A stretch of 64,000 nt of DNA from Streptomyces huasconensis. Lineage in GTDB: Bacteria > Actinomycetota > Actinomycetes > Streptomycetales > Streptomycetaceae. Below are positions 39,451-47,812 of the stretch, piece by piece. Made by a program: the position numbers and the translations under genes. The DNA is taken from NCBI GenBank assembly GCA_004010275.1, contig RBWT01000009.1, forward strand, positions 23,615-87,614, read 5' to 3'. A model generated the notes under the pieces. It was not told the DNA's origin. It made no database searches and was given only the letters and a program-made list of their open reading frames with translations. Numbering within the stretch: the stretch's first letter is position 1; every line of letters starts with the position of its first letter.

Positions 39451-40578
39451 GTGGAGGACGACCGTCCGGTACCGCTCGACGAGTACCCCGTGCACCAGGT
39501 CCCCCTGTCGATGAAGCACGTCGCGACGGGTGACCGCAACGCCTACGACCGGTGCATCTTCCACCTCTTCGACCACGAGGGCCGCGCCCTGCTCATCCTC
39601 GGCCTCGGCGTCTACCCGAACACCGGTGTGATCGACGCGTACGCCACCCTCCGCACCGGCGACACCGTGCACGCCGTCCGCGCCGCCGATGCCCTCGGCG
39701 ACGACCGGACGGACCTCTCGGTCGGCCCGCTGCGCATCACCGTCGACGAGCCGCTGCGCCGGCTGCGGCTGGAGTGCGCCCCCGACCCCGACGACCCGGC
39801 GTCCCTGTCGTACGACCTCACCTGGAGCGCCGACTTCCCCGCGCTGTGGGAGCCGCACCACATCCAGCGCCGCGGGGGCCGGCTCACCCTCGAAGGACGC
39901 CGCTTCGTCCAGGCGGGCCGCCCGTCGGGGATGATCCGCGTGGGCGGCGAGGAAATCCCCGTGACGGCGGGGGAGTGGACCGCGACCCGCGACCGCAGCT
40001 GGGGGGTGCGGCCCATCCCCGGGGAGGAACGCGGGCGGCTGGAGGAGGAGTTCGCCACCGAGGGCTTCCACTGGATCTGGTGCCCGGTGCGCTTCGAGGA
40101 CCGCTTCCTGATGGTCGTCGTCCAGGAGGACGCGGACGGCTACCGCACCCTCAACGACGCCACCCTCGTCCGCCCCGGCCACCGCGACCGCCAACTCGGC
40201 TGGCCCCGGGCCGACATCACCTACCGCTCCGGCACCCGCCACCCCGAGCGCGCCGTCATCCACCTCACGGACCCCGACGGGCACAAGCCCCTGGAGCTGG
40301 GTGTCGAGGTGCTCGCCTCGCTGCCCCTGGCCGTCGGCGCGGGCTATCCGCCCGCCGACGACTGGCAGCACGGCACCTGGCGGGGGCGCGGCTGGACCGA
40401 CCGCCGTGCCTATGACCTCTCGGACCCCAAGGCCCACCCGCTTGCCGCGTACGGCGTCATCGACCACGCGGCGCGCTTCACCCTGAACGGCCGGACGGGC
40501 CACGGCATCTTCGAGCACGGCAGCTTCGGCCGCCACGATCCGAGCGGGTTCACCGGCTTCGGCTCCGTGGCGCCCTGA
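39451..40578 (+). CDS. CrtC/AttH lipocalin-like protein of unknown function
   Basis: Cytoplasmic protein of 375 aa. GTG 39451 follows GGGAGG. The sequence is beta-rich with many Trp and Asp (FHLFDHEGRALLILGLGVYP, AGEWTATRDRSWGVRPIPGE, EGFHWIWCPVRFEDRFLMVV), resembling the double-lipocalin hydroxyneurosporene-synthase/AttH fold. Ends GHGIFEHGSFGRHDPSGF. Family members handle hydrophobic ligands, but none of that is shown here. It is followed by a kinase-like gene after 75 bp and may be linked to it. Confidence 0.65.
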   Translation: MEDDRPVPLDEYPVHQVPLSMKHVATGDRNAYDRCIFHLFDHEGRALLILGLGVYPNTGVIDAYATLRTGDTVHAVRAADALGDDRTDLSVGPLRITVDEPLRRLRLECAPDPDDPASLSYDLTWSADFPALWEPHHIQRRGGRLTLEGRRFVQAGRPSGMIRVGGEEIPVTAGEWTATRDRSWGVRPIPGEERGRLEEEFATEGFHWIWCPVRFEDRFLMVVVQEDADGYRTLNDATLVRPGHRDRQLGWPRADITYRSGTRHPERAVIHLTDPDGHKPLELGVEVLASLPLAVGAGYPPADDWQHGTWRGRGWTDRRAYDLSDPKAHPLAAYGVIDHAARFTLNGRTGHGIFEHGSFGRHDPSGFTGFGSVAP

Positions 40579-40599
40579 GATCGCCGACAGTCCGCCGAT

Positions 40600-40649
40600 G
40601 GAGCACGGCAAAGGAGCACGGGCAAAGGAGCACGGGCAAAGGAGCACGG
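40600..40649 (+). repeat. Tandem repeat of a Shine-Dalgarno unit (GGAGCACGGGCAAA, 3.6 copies)
   Basis: GGAGCACGG(G)CAAA occurs in tandem four times, 13-14 bp each, ending four bases before the ATG at 40653. Every unit carries AAAGGAG, so the ribosome-binding site has been duplicated in series in front of the start codon. Only the last copy is at proper spacing. Confidence 0.85.
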
Positions 40650-40652
40650 ACC

Positions 40653-41751
40653 ATGGCATCGGCACCCCGCCCCCGCACCACCACCCGCGACCCGGAAGAA
40701 CTCACCCGCCGCCTCACCGCGTGGCTCGACGCCCGGCTGCCCGGCGCCAAGGCGGTCGACGTGAGCGTCCCGGAGTCCAACGGCATGTCCAGCGAGACCC
40801 TGCTCTTCACCGTCGAGCACCCTGAACCGCCCCTGCGGCTCTGCGCGTTGCGCCTGGCGGCCGACCCGGCCGCGTACACCGTCTTTCCCGTCTACGACAT
40901 GCCGCGCCAGTACCGCACGATGCGGCTCGTCGCCGAGCACACCGACCTGCCGGTGCCGCGCGTCCTGTGGCTGGAAGAGGACCCCGGCCCGCTCGGCGCG
41001 CCCTTCTTCGTCATGGAGCGGGTCGAGGGCCGCGTACCGCCGGACGTCATGCCCTACACGTACGAGGGGAACTGGCTGCACGACGCCACCGACACCGAAC
41101 GCGCGCACCTGGAGGAAGCCTCGGTCGCCGTGGTGGCCCGGCTGCACGACCAGGTCCCGGTCGACGAGGCGCGGTTCCTCGCACTGCCGGGCGAAGGCAG
41201 CCCGCTGCGCCGCCACGTCCAGGCCCAACGCGCCTACTACGCATGGGTGGTGAGCGGACTGCCCCGCTCACCTCTCATCGAGCGCGCCTTCGACCGCCTC
41301 GAAGAGCTGTGGCCGGACGCCGAGGGCGAACCCGTCCTCAACTGGGGCGACGCGCGCATCGGCAACATCGTCTACGACGCGGCGCGCCCGCGGCCGTCCT
41401 CGACTGGGAGATGGCGGCGCTCGCGCGCGCGAGGTCGACCTCGGCTGGATGATCTACCTGCACCGCTTCTTCCAGGACCTGACGGTGAGTTTCGGCCAGT
41501 CGGGGCTGCCGGACTTCCTGCGCCGCGACCGGGTGGAGGACACGTATGCCCGGCTCACGGGACACACCCCACGAGCCATGGACTTCTACACGCTGTACGC
41601 GGCGCTGCGGCACGCGATCGTCATGCTGCGCGTCGCCTGCCGCCAAATGCACTTCGGCGAGGCCACCGCGCCCGCTGCGCCGCAGGACACGGACACGCTG
41701 ATCCTGCACCACGGCAGCCTCGCGGCCATGGTGCAGGGCAGCTACTGGTGA
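40653..41751 (+). CDS. Aminoglycoside phosphotransferase-like (APH) kinase, frame-broken
   Basis: About 366 aa, APH/choline-kinase fold. Substrate-lobe segments: MRLVAEHTDLPVPRVLWLEE and APFFVMERVEGRVPPDVMPY. Catalytic loop EPVLNWGDARIGNIVYD is HGDxRxxN with His changed to Asn, and metal loop AVLDWEMAALA fits the DxE form. Breaks near 41385 (GGCGCGCCCGCGG) and 41430 (CTCGCGCGCGCG). The His-to-Asn change also occurs in the acyl-CoA-dehydrogenase-linked ACAD10-like group, and an acyl-CoA dehydrogenase lies 3 kb left. Substrate unknown; not evidence of drug resistance. Confidence 0.82.
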
Positions 41752-41752
41752 A

Positions 41753-42181
41753 TCAGGCGGCGGGCCGCTGCTGTTGGGCCGCGCGCATCGGGCGCGAACC
41801 GGGGCCGCCCACGTGCGAGAACGGCTGCGTCCGCCAGTCGAGTCCCTGAGGGAGCGTCAAGAGCAGGGCGGTGTCCTGCTCCTGAACCTCCATCGACTCG
41901 TCGGTGGGCGTGGCGTCCGTGGCCGCGCGGCCCGTACCGGCACAGACCGTGAGCCCGAACGGGTTCCACGGCGTGGGGCACAGGGCGTGCTCGGGCAGGA
42001 CGTCCTCGTCGGCGAGGAGCGCGATCGGCTGCCCGCAGTCGGGGCAGTTCACGCGGTACATCTCAAAGGTGTCGTAGGCGTCGAGAAGGGCGTCAGCCGG
42101 TTCGACGCCCTCCGGCTCGGGCTCGGCGACCTGCTGCTGATTGGCGCGAGTGGACCTGCCGGGGCGCTTCAAATTCTGCAT
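41753..42181 (-). CDS. Small zinc-ribbon-like protein of unknown function
   Basis: 142 aa. ATG 42181 follows GGGGGAGAG. A CxxC pair in MYRVNCPDCGQPIALLAD and a Cys in PEHALCPTP and TVCAGTG suggest a zinc knuckle. N-terminus is Gln/Glu-rich; the end, QPFSHVGGPGSRPMRAAQQQ, is basic and disordered. I do not recognise a family. It converges on the kinase-like gene two bases away. Confidence 0.7.
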   Translation of the reverse strand: MQNLKRPGRSTRANQQQVAEPEPEGVEPADALLDAYDTFEMYRVNCPDCGQPIALLADEDVLPEHALCPTPWNPFGLTVCAGTGRAATDATPTDESMEVQEQDTALLLTLPQGLDWRTQPFSHVGGPGSRPMRAAQQQRPAA

Positions 42182-42392
42182 GGGACTCTCCCCCTTGGGT
42201 GGGCCGACAAGGCGCTGCGGCCTCGACCACAGCAAGCACTTCCCGTCCCGTCGTAGGGGTAATCGTGGCATCCGAACGGACACGGTCACAGCCATGTGGC
42301 GTTCGTCACATGACCGGGGGAGTTGCCCCGGCCGGCGAGTCCTTCCGGCGCTCAGGTATCCGTGAGGATCAAGAGCCCTGTAGGTTCACCGC

Positions 42393-42833
42393 ATGGAGGA
42401 GCTGGACCGACAGATCGTGCAGCTGCTCGTCAAGGACGGGCGGATGAGCTACACCGACCTGGGCAAGGCCACGGGCCTGTCCACGTCGGCCGTGCACCAG
42501 CGGGTGCGCCGCCTCGAACAGCGGGGTGTCATCCGCGGCTATGCCGCGGTCGTCGATCCCGAGGCCGTGGGGCTGCCCCTGACGGCCTTCATCTCGGTGA
42601 AGCCGTTCGACCCCAGCGCACCCGACGACATCGCCGAGCGCCTCGCCGGCGTTCCGGAGATCGAGGCGTGCCACAGCGTCGCCGGGGACGAGAACTACAT
42701 CCTCAAGGTCCGCGTCGCCACCCCGCTCGAACTGGAGCACCTGCTGACCCGCCTGCGCGCGCTCGCCGGAGTCTCCACGCGGACGACCGTCGTGCTCTCC
42801 ACGCCCTACGAGGCCCGGCCGCCACAGGTCTGA
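42393..42833 (+). CDS. Lrp/AsnC-family regulator
   Basis: 146 aa, full length. Winged helix MEELDRQIVQLLVKDGRMSY and TSAVHQRVRRLEQRGVIRGY, then RAM domain PLTAFISVKPFDP and VAGDENYILKVRVATPLELEHLL. The promoter-like TAGGTT at 42381-42386 is only six bases upstream of the ATG, so the mRNA may be leaderless. No amino-acid gene is adjacent; the target is unknown. Confidence 0.92.
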   Translation: MEELDRQIVQLLVKDGRMSYTDLGKATGLSTSAVHQRVRRLEQRGVIRGYAAVVDPEAVGLPLTAFISVKPFDPSAPDDIAERLAGVPEIEACHSVAGDENYILKVRVATPLELEHLLTRLRALAGVSTRTTVVLSTPYEARPPQV

Positions 42834-42838
42834 GCGGC

Positions 42839-43494
42839 ATGCGCTTTCTGCTCGTGCACAGCCCTCTGGTGGGGCCCGCGACCTGGCGCCCGGTGGCTGC
42901 CGAACTGACCGCGGCCGGCCACATCTGCGCGGTCCCCGACCTGACCGGCGCGGTGACCGGCCCCGGCCCGCACTGGCCCGCGTTCGTGCGCCGTGCGCCG
43001 AGGTCGCCCCCGCGGGGGAGCAGACCCTGGTCGTGCACAGCAACGCCGGGCTCCTGGTGCCCGCCCTCGCCGAGGCCGTGCCGGACGTGCGCCGTGTGGT
43101 CTTCGTCGACGCGGCCCTGCCCGGCGCCCCGCTGCCCGCCGCGCTCCTCGCGGCGCTGCGGGAACTCACCGGCCCCGACGGGCTGCTGCCCCCCTGGACC
43201 GAGTGGTTCGACGAAGCCACCGTGGCGGCCCTCCTGCCGGACCCGCGGCTGCGCGCCACGGGTGATCGCCGAGCAGCCGCGCCTGCCGCTCACCCACTTC
43301 ACCCGGCCGCCACCCGCGCCGCCCGGCTGGGACCGGCTGCCGTGCGGGTACCTCCGCTTCTCCGAGGCGTACCGACCGGTCGCGGTGAGCCACGCGCGCG
43401 TGGTTGGCCCGTGGGGTCTCTCGCCGGTGGGCATCTGCATCAAGTGGTGGCTCCCGGGGCTGTCGCGCAGTGGTTGGTACGCGTGTGGGGGTGA
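42839..43494 (+). CDS. Alpha/beta hydrolase, frame-broken
   Basis: About 219 aa. MRFLLVHSPLVGPATWRPVA is the first strand; the nucleophile elbow is TLVVHSNAGLLVPAL (H-S-N-A-G, Ser in the position of GxSxG). Other parts read RRVVFVDAALPG and GYLRFSEAYRPVA, then a likely last strand with catalytic His in AGGHLHQVVAPGAVA. Breaks near 42995 (GTGCGCCGTGCGCC), 43256 and 43395 (CACGCGCGCGTGG). ATG 42839 starts six bases after the Lrp gene stop. Substrate not known. Confidence 0.75.
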
Positions 43495-43536
43495 CCCCCG
43501 CGTCGGGCGGCCGCCCGCAGGGGCGAGACTGGACCC

Positions 43537-45192
43537 ATGAGCCAGAGCACCGCCCCCGGGAACGACGCCCGGGACCCCCAGGACCCCCACAGCCACCGCA
43601 CCGTGCTGCTGCACGGCGGCGACGTCCACAGCCCCGCCGACCCGTTCGCCACCGCGATGGTCGTCGAGCGCGGCCATGTCGCCTGGGTCGGCTCCGAGGG
43701 CGCGGCGGACGCCTTCGGCGACGGCGTCGACGACGTCGTGCACCTCGAAGGCGCCCTGGTCACCCCGGCGTTCACGGACGCCCACGTGCACACCACGGCC
43801 ACCGGCCTCGCCCTCACCGGCCTCGACCTGTCCGGGGCCCGATCGCTGGACGACGCGCTCGCCGCGTACGCGCACACCCGTGCACGGCCGCACGACACCG
43901 TCCTGCTCGGCCACGGCTGGGACGCCGCCCGCTGGCCCGGCGGCCGCCCGCCCACGCGCGCGGAGCTGGACGAGGCCACCGGCGGCCGGCCGCTCTACCT
44001 CTCCCGCATCGACGTCCACTCGGCGGTCGCCACCACCGCGCTGCTCGACCTCGTCCCCGGCATCACCGGCGCGCCGGCTTCCGCCCGGACGCCCCGCTGA
44101 CCGGCGACGCCCACCACGGGGTGCGCGCCGCCGCCCTCGCCGCCGTCACGCCGCGCCAGCGCACGGAGGCCCAGCGCGCCGCCCTGCGCCGCGCCGCCTC
44201 CCTTGGCATCGGCTCCGTGCACGAGTGCGCGGGCCCGGAGATCTCGACGAGGACGACTTCTCCGGGCTGCTGCGGCTCGCCGCCGAGGAGCCGGGGCCGC
44301 GGGTCATCGGCTACTGGGCCGAGCAGGGCCAGGAAGGGGTCGCGCGCGCCCGGCAGTTGGGCGCGCTCGGCGCCGCCGGTGACCTCTTCGTGGACGGCGC
44401 CCTCGGCTCGCACACCGCCTGCCTCCACGAGCCGTACGCCGACGCCGCCCACACCGGCACGGCCCACCTGGACGCCGCCGCGTCGCCGCCCGCGTCGTGG
44501 CGTGCACCGAGGCGGGCCTCCAGGCGGGCTTCCACGCCATCGGGGACGCCGCGGTGACCTCCGTGGTCGACGGCATGCGCCAGGCCGCGGAGAAGCTCGG
44601 CCTGGCCCGCGTCCGCGCCGCCCGGCACCGCGTGGAGCACGCCGAGATGCTCACCCCCGAGACGATCGCGGGCTTCGCGGAGTTCGGCCTCACCGCGTCC
44701 GTGCAGCCCGCCTTCGACGCCCTGTGGGGCGGCGAGGACGGCATGTACGCCCAGCGCCTGGGCGCCGAGCGGGCCCGCACCCTCAACCCCTACGCGGCCC
44801 TGCTGCGCGCCGGTGTGCCCCTCGCCTTCGGCTCCGACAGCCCCGTCACGCCGCTCGACCCCTGGGGCACCGTCCGCGCCGCCGCCTTCCACCGCACCCC
44901 CGGACACCGCGTCTCCGTACGCGCCGCGTTCACCGCCCACACCAGGGGCGGCTGGCGGGCCGTCGGCCGCGACGACGCGGGCGTCCTGGTGCCGGGCGCG
45001 CCCGCGGACTACGCCGTGTGGCGCACCGCCGATCTGGTGGTGCAGGCCCCCGACGACCGCGTGGCCCGCTGGTCGACCGACCCGCGCTCGGGCACGCCCG
45101 GCCTCCCCGACCTGTCGCAGGGGGCCGAACTCCCGGTCTGCCTGCGTACGGTGGTGGGGGGCCGGACGGTTCATGTGGGGCCGGACGAGTGA
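43537..45192 (+). CDS. Amidohydrolase, YtcJ-like, frame-broken
   Basis: Metal-dependent hydrolase of about 550 aa. First metal motif FTDAHVHTTATG, further histidines FHAIGDAAVTSV and RHRVEHAEMLTPE, and the catalytic Asp in AFGSDSPVTPLDPW. Composite beta-domain at both ends (TVLLHGGDVHSPADPF, PADYAVWRTADLVVQ). Three breaks near 44085, 44245 and 44480. YtcJ-type enzymes act on cyclic amides or N-acyl compounds. ATG 43537 is chosen. It may form a unit with the hydrolase 42 bp upstream. Confidence 0.85.
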
Positions 45193-45301
45193 TGTACCGG
45201 CGGTGCGCGACGCCGCTCACGGCCCGCCGGGGCTCCGCACGACCTGGGAATCCTGGGCACCGAACTGGGGGCTCTCGTCATCGGCGCAGTTCACCGGGCT
45301 A

Positions 45302-45332
45302 TTGACAGAAAGCCGTCGTGGGCCGGTAGGTT
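45302..45332 (+). promoter_or_regulatory. Promoter for leader ORF and ppm1
   Basis: TTGACA at 45302-45307, 19-bp spacer, TAGGTT at 45327-45332: a good sigma-HrdB-type promoter in a region otherwise very GC-rich. The transcript start near 45340 leaves a 340-nt leader before ppm1. Confidence 0.65.
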
Positions 45333-45474
45333 CGGCCGGGTCCACCACAGGACGTCCGAGAGGCGAACCTCCACGCAGTCGTCGAACGCCGCTGGGTCAT
45401 GGGTGGTGTGCCGCACCGGCGCACCACCACTGGGAGCCAGGTCCAGCGTCCGCGACGCGGAGGCGAGGGAACGT

Positions 45475-45684
45475 ATGAGCCGATCGGCAGGTGTGACCCG
45501 GGTGGGGCCCGGACGCTCAGTAGACAACGGCTTTCGGTCGATCCGCAGCCAGCGGGTCCCAGGTCGGCCCGAAGGGCGCCGGGCCCCGATCCGCAGTGCC
45601 GGCCGCCGCTATTCCCGTGCCGCCGCTGGGGCGCGGGCCGCGGCCACTATGGTTGTCCTCTGCGTACGAACGAAGGGGCAGTAG
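45475..45684 (+). CDS. Possible 69-aa leader ORF overlapping the ppm1 start
   Basis: ATG 45475 follows GCGAGGGAA at good spacing and reads to TAG 45682-45684, whose last base is the first of the ppm1 GTG. It encodes a basic, Arg/Gly/Ala-rich 69-residue peptide beginning SRSAGVTRVGPGRSVDNG. It has no domain. It may be a translated leader coupling translation of ppm1, or a chance frame in a GC-rich leader. The rest of 45193-45474 holds only a promoter and an inverted word near 45405-45432 (GTGCCGCACCGGCGCACCAC). Confidence 0.4.
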   Translation: MSRSAGVTRVGPGRSVDNGFRSIRSQRVPGRPEGRRAPIRSAGRRYSRAAAGARAAATMVVLCVRTKGQ

Positions 45685-46475
45685 TGAACGACGGCGGTCG
45701 GGTCTTCGAAGCGGAAGACCAGGGGAGGCAGTTCGGCTCGCTCGGCACGGCCTTGGTGATCATTCCGACCTACAACGAGGCGGAGAACATCACGTCCATC
45801 GTCGGCCGGGTGCGGGCCTCCGTCCCGGACGCGCACGTCCTGGTCGCCGACGACAACAGCCCCGACGGCACCGGCAAGATCGCCGACGAGCTCGCGGCCG
45901 AGGACGAGCAGGTGCACGTGCTGCACCGCCAGGGCAAGGAAGGCCTCGGCGCCGCCTACCTCGCGGGCTTCCGCTGGGGACTCGACCACGACTACGGCGT
46001 GCTGATCGAGATGGACGCCGACGGCTCCCACCAGCCCGAGGAGCTGCCGCGTCTGCTGACCGCGCTCAAGGGCGCCGACCTCGTGCTCGGCTCGCGCTGG
46101 GTGCCGGGCGGCCGGGTCGTGAACTGGCCCAAGCACCGCGAGTTCATCTCGCGCGGCGGCAGCACCTACTCGCGCCTCCTGCTCGACGTGCCCATCCGGG
46201 ACGTGACGGGCGGCTACCGCGCCTTCCGCCGCGAGACCCTCGAAGGCCTCGGGCTCGGCGAGGTCGAGTCGCAGGGCTACTGCTTCCAGGTCGACCTGGC
46301 GCGCCGCGCGATCAAGGCGGGCTACCACGTCGTGGAGGTGCCCATCACCTTCGTCGAGCGGGAACTGGGCGACAGCAAGATGAGCCAGAACATCGTCGTC
46401 GAGGCGCTGTGGCGGGTCACCGCCTGGGGCGTGGGCGAGCGGGTGGGCCGCGTCATCGGGCGCAAGCAGCCCTGA
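45684..46475 (+). CDS. ppm1: Polyprenol monophosphomannose synthase
   Basis: GT2 glycosyltransferase of 263 aa that moves mannose from GDP-mannose to polyprenyl phosphate at the membrane, supplying protein O-mannosylation. GT-A motifs: LVIIPTYNEAENITSIVGRV, VLVADDNSPDGTGKIADEL, the DxD-type metal site MDADGSHQPEELPRLL, and SQGYCFQVDLARRAIKAGYHV. GTG 45684 overlaps the leader-ORF stop; no acyltransferase (Lnt-like) domain is fused, unlike mycobacterial Ppm1. In S. coelicolor the homologue is needed for phiC31 infection (known). Confidence 0.93.
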   Translation: MNDGGRVFEAEDQGRQFGSLGTALVIIPTYNEAENITSIVGRVRASVPDAHVLVADDNSPDGTGKIADELAAEDEQVHVLHRQGKEGLGAAYLAGFRWGLDHDYGVLIEMDADGSHQPEELPRLLTALKGADLVLGSRWVPGGRVVNWPKHREFISRGGSTYSRLLLDVPIRDVTGGYRAFRRETLEGLGLGEVESQGYCFQVDLARRAIKAGYHVVEVPITFVERELGDSKMSQNIVVEALWRVTAWGVGERVGRVIGRKQP

Positions 46476-46589
46476 CCGGCGCCGAGCAGGCCCTGATCGG
46501 CGCTGAGCTGCCCTGACCGGCCGCGCGCGGACGCCTTGTTGATCATCCCCCTTATCCCGGCCTGAGACGCGTCCAGGCACACTGGGAGC

Positions 46590-47300
46590 ATGACGACTGG
46601 CGCACCGCCTCCCATCCGCCCTGCCCGGCCCCGGCGCTCCGGGCTCCTGAGGTACCTGCCGCTCGGCATCGCCGTGTGGCTCGTCCTGGAAATCTGGCTG
46701 CTCACCGTCGTGGCGGGCGCCACGAGCGGGTTCGTGGTCTTCCTGCTCCTGGTGGGCGGCCTCGTGCTCGGCTCCGCGGTGATCAAGCGCGCGGGGCGCC
46801 GGGCGTTCCGCAAGCTCAGCGAGGCGGTGCAACAGCAGCAGGGCGGCATCCCGCCCGAGCCCTCTGCCGGTGGCGGAGGCGGGGCCCTGACGATGCTGGG
46901 CGGCCTGCTGATCATCCTGCCGGGCCTGATCTCGGACGCCCTGGGGTTGATTCTGCTGGTGCCCCCGGTCCAGAAGGCCCTGGGGAGGTACGCGGAGCGG
47001 ACCATCGACCGAAAGATGCGCCGGCTCGGCGAGACCACGCCCGGCGGCCTCGGCGACGCCTTCCAGCAGGCGCGCTTGCACCGCCCCGACGGCAAGGTGG
47101 TCCAGGGCGAGGTGATCAGGGACGATCCGTCGGCGCGCGGCCCTCGTACTTGTGCTGTGCGGTGGTGCGCCGAGTCCGTCGTCAGGCGGACTTGCGGCTG
47201 TCCCGCGGATGCACCGCGATGTTCATGGCGCCGGACCGAAGGACCGCCAGGCGCTCCTCCAGGACCTCTTCGAGTTCCTCTCGAGTACGGCGCTCCATGA
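46590..47300 (+). CDS. fxsA: FxsA family membrane protein, C-terminus uncertain
   Basis: Cytoplasmic-membrane protein of the FxsA family, which in E. coli relieves exclusion of phage T7. Four hydrophobic segments: LRYLPLGIAVWLVLEIWLLTV, SGFVVFLLLVGGLVLGSAV, TMLGGLLIILPGLISDALGL. Ends in VIRDDPS and then a Cys/Trp/Arg-rich tail that overlaps rbpA on the other strand by 119 bp. That tail is unlike the family and is probably an artefact of an indel near 47132 (GGCGCGCGGCCC); the true protein likely stops before 47182. ATG 46590. Confidence 0.82.
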   Translation: MTTGAPPPIRPARPRRSGLLRYLPLGIAVWLVLEIWLLTVVAGATSGFVVFLLLVGGLVLGSAVIKRAGRRAFRKLSEAVQQQQGGIPPEPSAGGGGGALTMLGGLLIILPGLISDALGLILLVPPVQKALGRYAERTIDRKMRRLGETTPGGLGDAFQQARLHRPDGKVVQGEVIRDDPSARGPRTCAVRWCAESVVRRTCGCPADAPRCSWRRTEGPPGAPPGPLRVPLEYGAP

Positions 47301-47556
47301 GCATGTCCCAGTGCGTACGCGCCGGCTTGCCCTTCTTCTCCTCAGGTCCGTCGCCGTCTACCAGGAGTGCCTGGGCCCCGCAGACCTTGCACTCCCACTC
47401 CGGCGGGATCTCCGCCTCGACCGAGAACGGCATCTCGAAACGATGTCCGTTCTGGCATGCGTACTCCACGGCCTGGCGCGGAGCCAGGTCGATGCCGCGG
47501 TCGGTCTCGTAGCTTGTCACCACGAGGCGCGTGCCGCGAAGAGCTCGCTCACTCAT
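47182..47556 (-). CDS. rbpA: RNA polymerase-binding protein RbpA
   Basis: 124 aa, full length. Essential actinobacterial factor that binds the principal sigma factor and RNA polymerase and stabilises open complexes. N-term SERALRGTRLVVTSYETDRG, the zinc-binding core YACQNGHRFEMPFSVEAEIP and WECKVCGAQALL, then the basic linker and sigma-interaction domain RTHWDMLMERRTREELEEVL. ATG 47556 follows GGGAGGCA. A sigma-R promoter (47618-47644) precedes it, as known for rbpA, which is induced by disulfide stress and rifampicin. Confidence 0.97.
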   Translation of the reverse strand: MSERALRGTRLVVTSYETDRGIDLAPRQAVEYACQNGHRFEMPFSVEAEIPPEWECKVCGAQALLVDGDGPEEKKGKPARTHWDMLMERRTREELEEVLEERLAVLRSGAMNIAVHPRDSRKSA

Positions 47557-47617
47557 GAATCGTGCCTCCCGGGCTTGTCGCCCACAGGACAGGTGTCGCT
47601 GTCGTCGTCATCCGGTC

Positions 47618-47643
47618 AACGTCCGGTCGGCGGTAAAGATTCC
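47618..47643 (-). promoter_or_regulatory. Sigma-R (SigR) promoter of rbpA
   Basis: On the minus strand GGAAT (47639-47643), exactly 18 bases, then GTT (47618-47620): the sigma-R consensus. It sits 62 bp before the rbpA ATG. Sigma-R responds to thiol-oxidative stress, and rbpA is an established member of that regulon. Confidence 0.9.
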
Positions 47644-47812
47644 CGTTCTGGGTCATGCGTCGCCGTCGTATGCCGCCCCTTGTTGTACCCACCAGCGCCC
47701 GGTTTGTCACATCTGGCAGCAGATGTCACCCAGCGTTTCTGATTCTCCAGATCGCAGTAACGGTCCGCCTGGCAGGCCAAACGCGTACACTACCGCCCTT
47801 TGCCCTCAGTTG

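Noticed and set aside
40653..41751. Aminoglycoside resistance gene
   Set aside because: It has the APH fold but a changed catalytic motif (NWGD for HGD) and a non-resistance context; no evidence of drug modification.
43404..45305. A 633-codon frame across the amidohydrolase
   Set aside because: Arg/Pro/Gly-rich in the wrong frame; only short parts match the amidohydrolase because of indels.
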